DNA from: Alphaproteobacteria bacterium
GTDB taxonomy: Bacteria; Pseudomonadota; Alphaproteobacteria; Caulobacterales; Parvularculaceae
DNA: 64,000 bases
Assembly (NCBI GenBank): GCA_013151255.1
Contig: JAADIQ010000117.1
Coordinates: forward strand, 1-64,000
Direction: 5' to 3'
Position numbers and translations under genes: made by a program. Below the pieces are notes generated by a model that did not search any database, had not been told where the DNA came from, and saw only the letters and a program-made list of their open reading frames with translations. Each line of letters begins with the position of its first letter. Position 1 is the stretch's first letter. Of the stretch, positions 46,186-53,853 are shown in pieces.

Positions 46186-47328
46186 ATGAAAAACATTGAG
46201 ATTGCTGAAGAGTACCGGCGGCAGCGCGTAGAAGCCGAATCCCGAAAGCAGGGATTCGATACCGTTGGCAGAGATGGTTATCTCGCGTGGGCGAAAAAGA
46301 ACAGGCCTAAGTTGCTGGAGATTGCACGAAACAACGGCTTTGAGGTTGATAGGCTCGATAGTGCAGTAGATGACTACATGCAGCTGCTCGCCGAGGCTCC
46401 TGCGCGCTCAGAATTCGACGACATTGGTAGTTATATCATTCTGAAGTCCATTATTGACCGCATAGAGAACATATGTGGCGAAGTGACAGCGCCCACGCAT
46501 GACGGTGTCGTGTTTGGAGCTTTCCCATGCTACGGGGTCAACGCATTTCAAGCTCAAGTGATGACGACTGAAGCGAGCATCATCGCTGTGAGCAACCAGT
46601 TCATTCCCTTCTGCAATCAAGTTAGTAAGGCGATGGCAAAGACTTTACGCCACATCCCAAGAGGAAATTTCACTCAGGTCGTAAATGATCCAAAAGAAGT
46701 TGACGTCCGCCTTAAAGAGGAGCCCTATCTAGCCGCCTGTTGGGCATTACTCTTTAGCCACTATGCAGTCGACGGATGGACGCCACGCAACTTGGGCTGG
46801 GGCGCTTTTTCGATTATCGAAACCTCGACTCGCGTCAGAATCTTAGAGGCAATTGAAACATTCGCTATCGCCCACGAATACGGTCACCATGTCGCAAAAC
46901 ACGGGCAGATAAACTCTTCGGCTGCGACTTCAGACCTTTTTGAAATTGAATACGAAGCAGATTTATTTGCGCGAGGCATCACGATGCGTTTTGGAACTGA
47001 AGCGACACCCCCTAACCCTTATGCGTCATCTGGTGCATGCGCAGTCATGTTGTTCGGCTTCATTGAGTTAATAGACAGGACGAAGGCGATATTGAGCAAG
47101 GGCGGCGCAGACCTTATTCAGAAGCCATGCAGTCACCCACTGATGGACGCCCGTATTCAAAACATCGAAAAATTGGACGCAAATATTCCGCCGCAAGTAC
47201 AGGCTCAATTTTCGGTCATGCGATCATGTTTTCGAGAGATAATTGAGATCGTTTGGCGGCACATTGAACCCGCCATTATTGAGGTTGCGGGCAAGGTTGA
47301 TCTTTCACAATATGCTGAAGTCGAATAA
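46186..47328 (+). CDS. Predicted zinc metalloprotease (HExxH), element cargo
   Basis: 380 residues, family not recognised. Residues about 225-232 contain AIAHEYGHHVAKHG, an HExxH motif, followed by EIEYEADLFARG, a candidate third ligand of the gluzincin pattern (HExxH...ExxxD). The N-terminal 60 residues are charged; no signal peptide or TM helix is seen, so it is probably cytoplasmic. A HPLMDARIQNIE segment with another His lies near the C-terminus. The gene is AT-richer than chromosome genes. It lies 33 bases before the DUF3644 gene, so the two may act together, possibly in defence. Confidence 0.7.
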   Translation: MKNIEIAEEYRRQRVEAESRKQGFDTVGRDGYLAWAKKNRPKLLEIARNNGFEVDRLDSAVDDYMQLLAEAPARSEFDDIGSYIILKSIIDRIENICGEVTAPTHDGVVFGAFPCYGVNAFQAQVMTTEASIIAVSNQFIPFCNQVSKAMAKTLRHIPRGNFTQVVNDPKEVDVRLKEEPYLAACWALLFSHYAVDGWTPRNLGWGAFSIIETSTRVRILEAIETFAIAHEYGHHVAKHGQINSSAATSDLFEIEYEADLFARGITMRFGTEATPPNPYASSGACAVMLFGFIELIDRTKAILSKGGADLIQKPCSHPLMDARIQNIEKLDANIPPQVQAQFSVMRSCFREIIEIVWRHIEPAIIEVAGKVDLSQYAEVE

Positions 47329-47361
47329 TAAAGTTATGCCGGAGGTTGGAATTATCTCATT

Positions 47362-48555
47362 ATGGCCAGACGTACGAGTGGAAACAGACTCAACAGACCA
47401 GAGGTAGCCGTCGTCAAAGCGATGATCGCCTCGGGCGACTACAGAGACCAAGACATTCAGGCGTACTTCACGCGGCCCACCAGAACGGTTAACCACGCGC
47501 GCATAGCCGAAATTCGACATGGCCAAAGGCATCACGCGGTTGCCGCAGCGTCAGAAGAAGAACTCAGAGAGTTTTTGTCCTGCTGGCCCAATTACGATGC
47601 GGAAACAAGCCTCAGCCCTATAGACGACGAGCTCCTCGTAAAGGCCCGTGAGGCAATGATCGCCGCAGTGCACACGTTTAACGGTGCGGGCGCAACTTTC
47701 AGGTCTGAGCTGTTCATCGTTACGGCCATAATCGCATGGACTTACTTGCTGCACGCGTGGTTCAAGCGCGAGGGAATTGACTATCGTCATAGAAGGGGCG
47801 GAGAGGTTGTTCGAACCAGAGAGGGGGCGGAAAAATATTTCGAGCTCGGCGCTTGCCTTCGCCACGGACGGTCTCCTGCCTCTGCAGGTGTGTGCCGCAA
47901 CATAGAATTCTTGTTAAAGCTGCGACACGAAATTGAGCACCGCTCCACCAACAAAATTGATGATGCTCTCAGCGCGAAGTTGCAGGCTTGCTGCATCAAC
48001 TTCAATGATGCGATTAAGGAGTGGTTCGGAGATCATCTTGGCCTGGAACGTCGCTTGCCGATCGCCCTGCAATTCGTGACTTTTAACACGGCTCAACGTT
48101 CTGCGCTGAAGAAGGCGACAAGACTGCCGGAGCACATTGAAGCATCCATTGACTCATTTGAGCGAGCGCTGTCCGAAGAACAGTACAAGGACACGGCCTA
48201 CCGCTATCGGGTAGCATTTGTGCCTATCGTAAAACAACGTGCATCAGCCGCCGACACGTCCATTGAATTCATACGTGGAGGTTCTGAAGAGGCAGAGGCG
48301 GTCAACCGCGTTCTTCTCAAAGAGGTTGAGCGAAAGAGATACACAGCCTCCGAGGTGGTTCGGTTTATGCGAGCAAGTGGCTATCCACATTTTGGTATGG
48401 GGGACCACACGAAACTCTGGCAGTCGCTGGGTGCGAAAGCGGAGGGAAAGCAATTTGGTGGTGTCGGAGACTATCGCGGCCATTGGATTTGGTATGAGCC
48501 TTGGATCGATCGCGTCAGGGCTCACTGTGAAGAGCAAGGGGACCGGTATAGGTAA
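47362..48555 (+). CDS. DUF3644-family protein with HEPN-like motif, element cargo
   Basis: 397 residues. ARIAEIRHGQRH near the N-terminus is typical of DUF3644 proteins, which often start with a small HTH. In the middle, FLLKLRHEIEHRSTNK provides R-x4-H (RHEIEH), the active-site motif of HEPN ribonucleases. The remainder is helical, with a C-terminal region GDYRGHWIWYEPW of unknown role. HEPN domains cut RNA in many toxin and abortive-infection systems; whether this one does is not shown. It follows the metalloprotease gene and precedes a hairpin at 48633. Confidence 0.75.
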   Translation: MARRTSGNRLNRPEVAVVKAMIASGDYRDQDIQAYFTRPTRTVNHARIAEIRHGQRHHAVAAASEEELREFLSCWPNYDAETSLSPIDDELLVKAREAMIAAVHTFNGAGATFRSELFIVTAIIAWTYLLHAWFKREGIDYRHRRGGEVVRTREGAEKYFELGACLRHGRSPASAGVCRNIEFLLKLRHEIEHRSTNKIDDALSAKLQACCINFNDAIKEWFGDHLGLERRLPIALQFVTFNTAQRSALKKATRLPEHIEASIDSFERALSEEQYKDTAYRYRVAFVPIVKQRASAADTSIEFIRGGSEEAEAVNRVLLKEVERKRYTASEVVRFMRASGYPHFGMGDHTKLWQSLGAKAEGKQFGGVGDYRGHWIWYEPWIDRVRAHCEEQGDRYR

Positions 48556-48632
48556 GCTCGCTACCCTGGTGCTCCCCCACTGCGTGCGTAAAAGCTTGGA
48601 GTTGTTCTGATTACGGCCTGTTGTCCAAAAGC

Positions 48633-48656
48633 GCCCCACCTGCCAAAGGTTGGGGC
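48633..48656. terminator. Hairpin terminator-like structure
   Basis: GCCCCA (48633-48638) pairs with TGGGGC (48651-48656), extended by CCT/AGG after a single bulged T, around a short loop. It lies between the convergent DUF3644 and membrane hydrolase genes and is followed by TTAT, so it may stop transcription in the plus direction. Confidence 0.45.
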
Positions 48657-48784
48657 TTATCTTCGCGCACTGGATGCGGTATTTTTGTTTTTGTTCATAA
48701 ACACTCGAAATATTTGAAATCGGCCGGTTACAGACTTTGGCCCTATGGCACCCAGCAGTGCCGCTTTGTTATACATTACGCAAT

Positions 48785-50275
48785 CTAATCAGGTTCTCGC
48801 TTAAAACCTTCATCCACTAACTTAGCAACTCCTCTCACAAGATATTCTCGGCTTGACGAAACCTTAAAGTAGCTGGTGTGTATGAGTTCGTTCCAGGTCA
48901 AGAATGTCTTGAAAAACTTGGCAACTTCAATTTCCTGTGCACCACGATCGTTCAATCCGAGAACTGATCTCATCTTAGATAGCGTTTCAGCAGCGTGTTC
49001 CTTAGCATGGTTCACGAGGTCATCTTGTGCTTTGTCCGGCAACGAATAATGTGAATACCCTTGCTCTGGGGTCGTATGTACGAATTGATAGGTAACATCA
49101 GGAATGTCGCTACCAAAGGCTTGGCGCCTAACGGCAGCCCTTACTATTTTGTTGAGAGAGCCAATATAAGCTTTACTTATTAGTCGGGTGATTGGCGCTA
49201 AAACTAGCAGCACCGCCCAGAAGATGAGTACAGATATCACATATAAACCAACAACAAAAACCGGATGATCTGATCCTATAAAAGCTAGCAAATGTGATGC
49301 ATTCTCTAGTGCTGATTGATAGATGGTGTCGAATATCGCTGCACCTGGAATGCGCCCTACTGCAGCGATAAACTCTTTGCTTTCATCGTCCGTCACTTCC
49401 AACCTCATAAGAAGAGACACCATACCAGCTATAAAAATCAGAAGGGAAATAACGGCAACAACCAGCCCCCGAATAAGTGATGCGCCAAACCCCGCTCTGA
49501 ACAGATCTATCTTGGCAGACTCAGCAGCTTCGAGGCCAATGATTGCCTCATCCTCGGGGTGAAGAAACCCACACCAACGTTCCATAATGTGGCGGAGTCT
49601 ATGTCTTTTCTCCTCATAAATAGTCTTTCTACCGCGTATTACCATATACGGAAACAGAGCATGCTGGCCAAGCGCCAGAAGAAGCATTCCCCCAATTCCC
49701 AACACTAATATCCATGCATTCAATGCAGTCGATTGATCGAAGTGCGTACTTAAAGACCGATAAAGAAGAGGATTAAACAGCACCAAGAAAAGCAATAAGG
49801 CTGATATAAAAAAGCTCCTCCGGACGTATTTGCCTGCAAAAAGCTTTTCCGACGTGTAGCTGTGTAAGAAAGGTGTTCCTACAGTTATCCATGCCTTCAG
49901 ATGATCTAGCTTCTTTCCATCAAGTGTGATGTTGGCTAGGGCGGAATAGATTATATTTCCCCCATGGCTATGCCCGACAATCACATACCCCTCTTTTGAC
50001 TTTTCGGCTTTGAGTATCGCATCCGCCAACAGACTTGCCCCCTCTCCTCTTGCGGAGTCGAGGTTCTTTCCAGTCCAGACGATTGATTCTGGAGAGATGG
50101 TCGATGATGTTTTTGCGGCGACTTCTGCTACAAAGCTTCCGTCGGATTCCCACCATTTTGAGGATGAGGTGGAGTGCTGTTCGCATCTTGTGGATGCGCA
50201 AGATGCGCAAGCCACCCGTTCTTCATCCATCGTTTCCTGATCGCCGGTGCCATGCACCAACAGCAGCTTAACCAT
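48785..50275 (-). CDS. Alpha/beta hydrolase with C-terminal transmembrane region, element cargo
   Basis: 496 residues. The N-terminal half (1-150) is an alpha/beta hydrolase: LLLVHGTGDQE (oxyanion strand) and GYVIVGHSHGGNIIYSAL (nucleophile elbow GHSHG). A Cys-rich insert (ACASCASTRCEQ) sits near residue 25. About five hydrophobic segments follow (about 165-190, 190-215, 275-300, 330-365), then a soluble C-terminus. It resembles lipase-like membrane hydrolases of unknown role; membrane-attacking effectors in defence islands have this kind of layout, which is inference. It is transcribed convergently to the AbiV-DUF3644 genes. Confidence 0.7.
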   Translation of the reverse strand: MVKLLLVHGTGDQETMDEERVACASCASTRCEQHSTSSSKWWESDGSFVAEVAAKTSSTISPESIVWTGKNLDSARGEGASLLADAILKAEKSKEGYVIVGHSHGGNIIYSALANITLDGKKLDHLKAWITVGTPFLHSYTSEKLFAGKYVRRSFFISALLLFLVLFNPLLYRSLSTHFDQSTALNAWILVLGIGGMLLLALGQHALFPYMVIRGRKTIYEEKRHRLRHIMERWCGFLHPEDEAIIGLEAAESAKIDLFRAGFGASLIRGLVVAVISLLIFIAGMVSLLMRLEVTDDESKEFIAAVGRIPGAAIFDTIYQSALENASHLLAFIGSDHPVFVVGLYVISVLIFWAVLLVLAPITRLISKAYIGSLNKIVRAAVRRQAFGSDIPDVTYQFVHTTPEQGYSHYSLPDKAQDDLVNHAKEHAAETLSKMRSVLGLNDRGAQEIEVAKFFKTFLTWNELIHTSYFKVSSSREYLVRGVAKLVDEGFKREPD

Positions 50276-50570
50276 ACGTCTTCCCCGCTTTAACTCTCTA
50301 AGACATTCGGAAACATAGTGCTTCCTATAGGGTAGCGCAAATTTGGCCAGCTTTACTATGCCACAGTCAAACTAACAGTGGAGGCGGCAAATATCTACGG
50401 TTGTTTAAGTGCTGGACACCAGGGGCGGAATGCAAAAACATATTTTGACGCTCACTGGACGGGCTACTTCTTGACCTTAGCCAGCGGGTATTTTTGAGTT
50501 CAGCTACGGACGTGAAAATCGCCGTTAGCTGGCGATCTATCTTACCTGCGGAGGGTACTTGATGCTCGCA
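50276..50570. other. 295-base spacer in the mobile element, no gene recognised
   Basis: No frame of useful length, RNA gene or strong hairpin seen. It probably holds the promoter of the membrane hydrolase gene and the 3' end of the satellite transcript. Confidence 0.4.
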
Positions 50571-51050
50571 TCAACGCAGCCGCACGCACTTCCCAGTGAT
50601 ATTGCCGACTGTGCGTAGGAAGGCGAGTGCGAAGATGCCTTCTGTTGTGACTGGCAGGACGAAGGGTTCTGATTCATTGATTATGTCCGTCCATCCATTC
50701 TTCGTTAGACGGCCACGGCGAATTGTCCGCCCCCAGCCTAAGAGTGTAAAGACTGCCCAATAGTCGATGCCCGCTTCTTGCGGTACATTGTGTGGGTGCG
50801 GGCGTGTGTCGGCGAGGGATGAAAAGACCGCGAGATTATTAGCGCCAATCTGCAGGCCCGCGAGAATCAAAAAGTCTTGGTTAGAAAAATCGTCAGGCTC
50901 ATTCGAGAGCTGAGTGCCGGGTAAATCCAATGGATGCTGCCCCGCGCGTTCGGCGTGCACGCGATTCACAATCCCGTCGAGGGCGCGGAGGTCTTCGTTC
51001 GGATACTCGGCGAGGCGTTTTTCGAAGGCGTCCATCATCTTGCTGCACAC
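50571..51050 (-). CDS. Hypothetical protein, last gene of the packaging-type cluster
   Basis: 159 residues, not recognised. The first half is charged (DAFEKRLAEYPNEDLRALDG) and helical-looking; the second half has AVFTLLGWGRTIRRGRLTKNGWTD and FALAFLRTVGN. There is no signal peptide or membrane helix. The first codon overlaps the upstream gene's end, consistent with a compact phage-type operon. The function may be in particle assembly or control, but nothing in the sequence shows it. Confidence 0.55.
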   Translation of the reverse strand: MCSKMMDAFEKRLAEYPNEDLRALDGIVNRVHAERAGQHPLDLPGTQLSNEPDDFSNQDFLILAGLQIGANNLAVFSSLADTRPHPHNVPQEAGIDYWAVFTLLGWGRTIRRGRLTKNGWTDIINESEPFVLPVTTEGIFALAFLRTVGNITGKCVRLR

Positions 51051-51331
51051 GCCAACGCATCAGCCTCGCGCTGAACGGCGTCTATTTTCGCGAACTCTTC
51101 GGACGTCAGCCAGTCGCCAGACTTCTGCATCAGCCGACCATAGTCCCGCTCGCATCTGATCTTCAACATCGCAGCGCCATGAGCGGTGGGGTTGGTGCGC
51201 AAATCTTCCAGCTGTTCTTCTCGAGTGCGCTCATTCTCAACCACACCGTCGTGCTTCATGATCGTGGCGCGGGCGCCAGCTTGCGCGGGCGCGTCCACCG
51301 CCGATATCTCGTCAAGCTTGAACTCGTGCAT
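51035..51331 (-). CDS. Small phage protein with prohead-protease-like N-terminus
   Basis: 98 residues. It begins MHEFKLDEISAVDAPAQAGA, a sequence like the ISxVDxPA segment in phage head maturation or XkdF-type proteins, then a charged C-terminus (LKIRCERDYGRLMQKSGDW). The protease body is absent, so it is either a head-associated small protein or a remnant. The start at 51331 has a GAGGAAAGAG site; an alternative at 51358 would overlap the upstream gene by 8 bases. Confidence 0.55.
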   Translation of the reverse strand: MHEFKLDEISAVDAPAQAGARATIMKHDGVVENERTREEQLEDLRTNPTAHGAAMLKIRCERDYGRLMQKSGDWLTSEEFAKIDAVQREADALACAAR

Positions 51332-51350
51332 GATTCGTCTCTTTCCTCGT

Positions 51351-51992
51351 TCACGCATCTTCCTTCACCTCTTTTCCTCGAGCCAGCACGTCCAGGACGG
51401 ACACCTCCTTGCGAGCGGGAGGCGTCACGCCCATGGCGCGGGCGAGCAACGGCGCGTGGAGATTCAGCGCGCCGGTGAGTGCGTATGGTAGCGTAGCGAT
51501 CTTGCTGGCATGGACGAGGTCTTCGCGTCCCGCCGCCCTCGCCTTGGTCTGCAATTTCTCACGGTCGGTTGCTAGCTCGGCGAAGTGCTGCTCGACCGTC
51601 TGCAGGGCGCGTATCAGGTCCGCGGCGGAACGAGCCACCTTCGTGGCGCAGGCCTCGGCCTGTCGTTCGTGCTGCGCCCTCTGGCGCTCCTGCTCCCGTC
51701 GAGCGGCCTCCGCTGCGGCCTTCTCGCCGGAGGCAATGGCCGCAGCAATTTGTGAAAGGCGTTCGCGACCCTCCGCGCACTTATCAAGAAGCCTGGCCTG
51801 CCGAGCCTTCGCATCCTCATCGCCGCACTCAGCGTCGAATGCGAGGTCCGTTGCCCGCCTGGCGTCGTCGTTAATCTTGGCGATCAGCTGCTCGCGCTCA
51901 TCGCGCAGCCGTTGCAAGACCTCGTCGTGATTCACCTTTTTCAAAACACCTAGCAATGTTCTTCTCCCGTTGAGTTCCGTGCAACCGCGCAC
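51351..51992 (-). CDS. Coiled-coil phage-type hypothetical protein
   Basis: 213 residues, rich in Ala, Arg, Glu and Gln. Residues about 25-165 form a likely coiled coil (EVLQRLRDEREQL, AAEAARREQERQRAQHERQ, HFAELATDREKLQTKARA), ending in a small C-terminal part LLARAMGVTPPARKEVSV. It resembles scaffold or head-associated proteins only in composition. The start is uncertain: ATG 51992 overlaps the preceding small gene by 95 bases, while a GTG near 51935 would reduce this. Confidence 0.55.
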   Translation of the reverse strand: MRGCTELNGRRTLLGVLKKVNHDEVLQRLRDEREQLIAKINDDARRATDLAFDAECGDEDAKARQARLLDKCAEGRERLSQIAAAIASGEKAAAEAARREQERQRAQHERQAEACATKVARSAADLIRALQTVEQHFAELATDREKLQTKARAAGREDLVHASKIATLPYALTGALNLHAPLLARAMGVTPPARKEVSVLDVLARGKEVKEDA

Positions 51993-52077
51993 GTCTTATG
52001 TAGAGCCGTCTCAGCTCATGGTCTGAAAAGCCGGTGAACGCCTCGCGCCACACCCGCCGCTCAATCTCGCTCTTCAT
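51898..52077 (-). CDS. Short basic phage-type protein
   Basis: 59 residues: MKSEIERRVWREAFTGF leads to HELRRLYIRRARLHG and a basic tail. It overlaps the terminase-like gene by 17 bases and the coiled-coil gene, as phage operons often do. It has no recognisable domain and might be a small DNA- or head-associated protein. It is a true gene mainly by context, so confidence is low. Confidence 0.4.
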   Translation of the reverse strand: MKSEIERRVWREAFTGFSDHELRRLYIRRARLHGTQREKNIARCFEKGESRRGLATAAR

Positions 52078-52522
52078 CGTCAAGCTCCCGACGCATCTGT
52101 CCGCGCAACTGGGCAGCAAGCTGCCGCACGGCGCGATCAATAGCGGAGTCCTCGTGACGAACGCTGGCGTCCAATTTAAAGTTCTCGCGGTAGCGCTCGG
52201 GGATCAGCCCGCGCGCCATCAGTTCGAGCAGACGATCAGAGTACTTCCGAACCTCGCCGACCTGCTCGCCCTGGTAGAAGACGGGCTCGTTCCAGCCCTC
52301 CACGGCGCGGCGGTGAAGTTCGCGCTCAACGGCTCCGCGCGCAATCTCCTGCACCTCGTCCCATGCATCGGCGAAGCCGGGATTTCTATCTCGCTCGTCG
52401 CGGAAGGTCTTCATCGCGCCGTGCTGCGAGCCGGGCGATGCTGCTCGCGCAGCCCAGGTGACTACGCCGTGGCGTTCCAACTCCGTGAGGAATATCTGTT
52501 TGCGATCTTCGGTCAGTTTCAT
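52061..52522 (-). CDS. Terminase small subunit-like protein
   Basis: 153 residues. The opening MKLTEDRKQIFLTELERHG and VVTWAARAASPGSQHGAMKTF form an HTH of the type used by phage small terminases to recognise pac or cos DNA. DAWDEVQEIARGAVERELHRR is the conserved central helix, and YSDRLLELMARGLIPERYREN the oligomer region. In satellites a lone small terminase redirects helper packaging to satellite DNA. No large subunit is seen here, which is why satellite packaging is favoured over autonomous packaging. Confidence 0.75.
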   Translation of the reverse strand: MKLTEDRKQIFLTELERHGVVTWAARAASPGSQHGAMKTFRDERDRNPGFADAWDEVQEIARGAVERELHRRAVEGWNEPVFYQGEQVGEVRKYSDRLLELMARGLIPERYRENFKLDASVRHEDSAIDRAVRQLAAQLRGQMRRELDDEERD

Positions 52523-52591
52523 GCGCTGAATATACTTCCGCGCAACTGCAAAGGCCCGATAAGAACGTTGATCAGTTGGGGTGCGCTCGTC

Positions 52592-52912
52592 TTATCCGCA
52601 GTAGCGCGCCAGGCAAGCGCCGCTTGTTCCGGCAGAACCCGCTAACAATTCGATCAAGGATGATGTACCGAAAACCAAAAAGAGCGCAAGCCAAAAAGAT
52701 TCTAGGAGTATTTCTGTAACGGATACGCTCAGTTTTTCCGTCCCATCGTCGTTTCGATCCACTGAGGCGGATGGCCTACGGTTTGTGGTTATGCGAAATA
52801 GTGCCCAGCCAGCAAACACAAATATAAATGACCAGCCCGGATAATTTAAGATACACCAGATGGAAGCGACAAACGCTACGACGAGAATTATGGTCGAAGT
52901 TGATTTCATCAC
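52592..52912 (-). CDS. Small membrane protein of the element
   Basis: 106 residues with three hydrophobic segments: STIILVVAFVASIWCIL, YPGWSFIFVFAGWALF, and ILLESFWLALFLVFGTSSLIELL, separated by a polar loop of about 25 residues. The N-terminus has two Met choices. It is AT-richer than the neighbours. Roles such as a holin or superinfection-exclusion protein are possible but unproven. Confidence 0.5.
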   Translation of the reverse strand: MMKSTSTIILVVAFVASIWCILNYPGWSFIFVFAGWALFRITTNRRPSASVDRNDDGTEKLSVSVTEILLESFWLALFLVFGTSSLIELLAGSAGTSGACLARYCG

Positions 52913-53027
52913 GCCTTAATCATAAGGCTTAGGGTGTAGATATCGTTTACAGGTCAAGTCTAAATTGTTGTTAATGCGGTACCCTAACCCTATTAAGGGT
53001 GAACGCTAAGATCTGTGTCCGGAGTGT

Positions 53028-53573
53028 TTAGTCGGCATCTGTTGCCGCGCTATCGTGTTGGGGGAGCTGTGGGGGAGCCTCGACCTCCACGAAGCCTTTC
53101 TCCATATCCCAAGTGACATCGGAGCGGCGTCCGCCTGAGGCTATATATTCACCTAGCGTCATGCCATCGCGGTAGAGGCGCCATCTTGCGGCGGAGCGAC
53201 CCTTCTTGGGATTGCGTGAGCAGCGGACGCGGATTATGGAAGTCGATGGGAGCGGCCGGTGCCGATGACGGCCCGATGGTCTCCGCTTGGGAAGCGCGGA
53301 AATTTCCACCATGGCGGCCCAAAGCTCGGCAGGCGTGGCGGTGTCACGGGAGAGGATGAGCCGCGTCACGTTGGCTCGCGTCACATGGCCCAACGCGGCC
53401 ACGTCATCGGCTGAACGAACCTCGCGCTCTTCATCTATGTAGAATACGGTTTCCACACGGATATTATGGCCTGAGAGCGGACTGCCCAATAGAGCTGATC
53501 GCTGACCACGATGACTTTTCCTCGCGCGAGGGGCGGGCGGTGTGGGCGGAGGCGGGGTGACGGCCCGGCCCAA
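53028..53573 (-). CDS. Hypothetical protein with resolvase-like HTH segment
   Basis: 181 residues as drawn. The first 39 residues are Pro/Arg-rich (MGRAVTPPPPTPPAP) and may not be translated; a GTG at 53456 (VETVFYIDEEREV) is an alternative start. DVAALGHVTRANVTRLI resembles the C-terminal helix-turn-helix of resolvase-type proteins, and later RDGMTLGEYIASGGRRSDVTWDMEKGFVEV is a pattern seen in phage proteins of unknown role. Codon use is strongly GC-biased. Confidence 0.5.
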   Translation of the reverse strand: MGRAVTPPPPTPPAPRARKSHRGQRSALLGSPLSGHNIRVETVFYIDEEREVRSADDVAALGHVTRANVTRLILSRDTATPAELWAAMVEISALPKRRPSGRHRHRPLPSTSIIRVRCSRNPKKGRSAARWRLYRDGMTLGEYIASGGRRSDVTWDMEKGFVEVEAPPQLPQHDSAATDAD

Positions 53574-53583
53574 AAACGGGGCG

Positions 53584-53853
53584 GGGTCCGGGGGGTCCGT
53601 GTACCATGCAATTGTGCGCTTCTTACTCTTAATAACTTGATATCTGGCCTAGGTTGGACAGAACACGGACCCCCCGGACCCTTGGGAGAATTCCCTTCGT
53701 TCCCCGTGACTTGGGCGCGACCATCCCCGGACCCACCTCAGCCCCCGGCCGGACCCCGAGGTGCTAGACCCGGACCCCGGCCTGGCACTGAGGTGGGGTT
53801 TCGCGCACAGCGCTGCGTTGCGAAGGGCGGGGTCCCGGTTTGCGCCCGGACCC
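53584..53853. other. CGGACCC repeat cluster, candidate replication origin of the element
   Basis: Eight copies of the 7-mer CGGACCC or its complement occur within 270 bases, at 53584-53590(-), 53593-53599(-), 53666-53672, 53675-53681, 53728-53734, 53750-53756, 53771-53777 and 53847-53853. The first four form a perfect 19-base inverted repeat (53584-53602 against 53663-53681) around a 60-base AT-richer centre. It lies immediately after the D5/P4-type helicase gene. P4-like satellites carry such repeats at ori and crr sites bound by their primase-helicase, so this is a strong origin candidate. No promoter or gene is seen here. Confidence 0.7.

Noticed and set aside
51898-52140. Longer version of the 59-residue basic protein starting at 52140
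   Set aside because: The extra 21 residues run antisense to no known motif and overlap the terminase gene further; ATG 52077 is more plausible.
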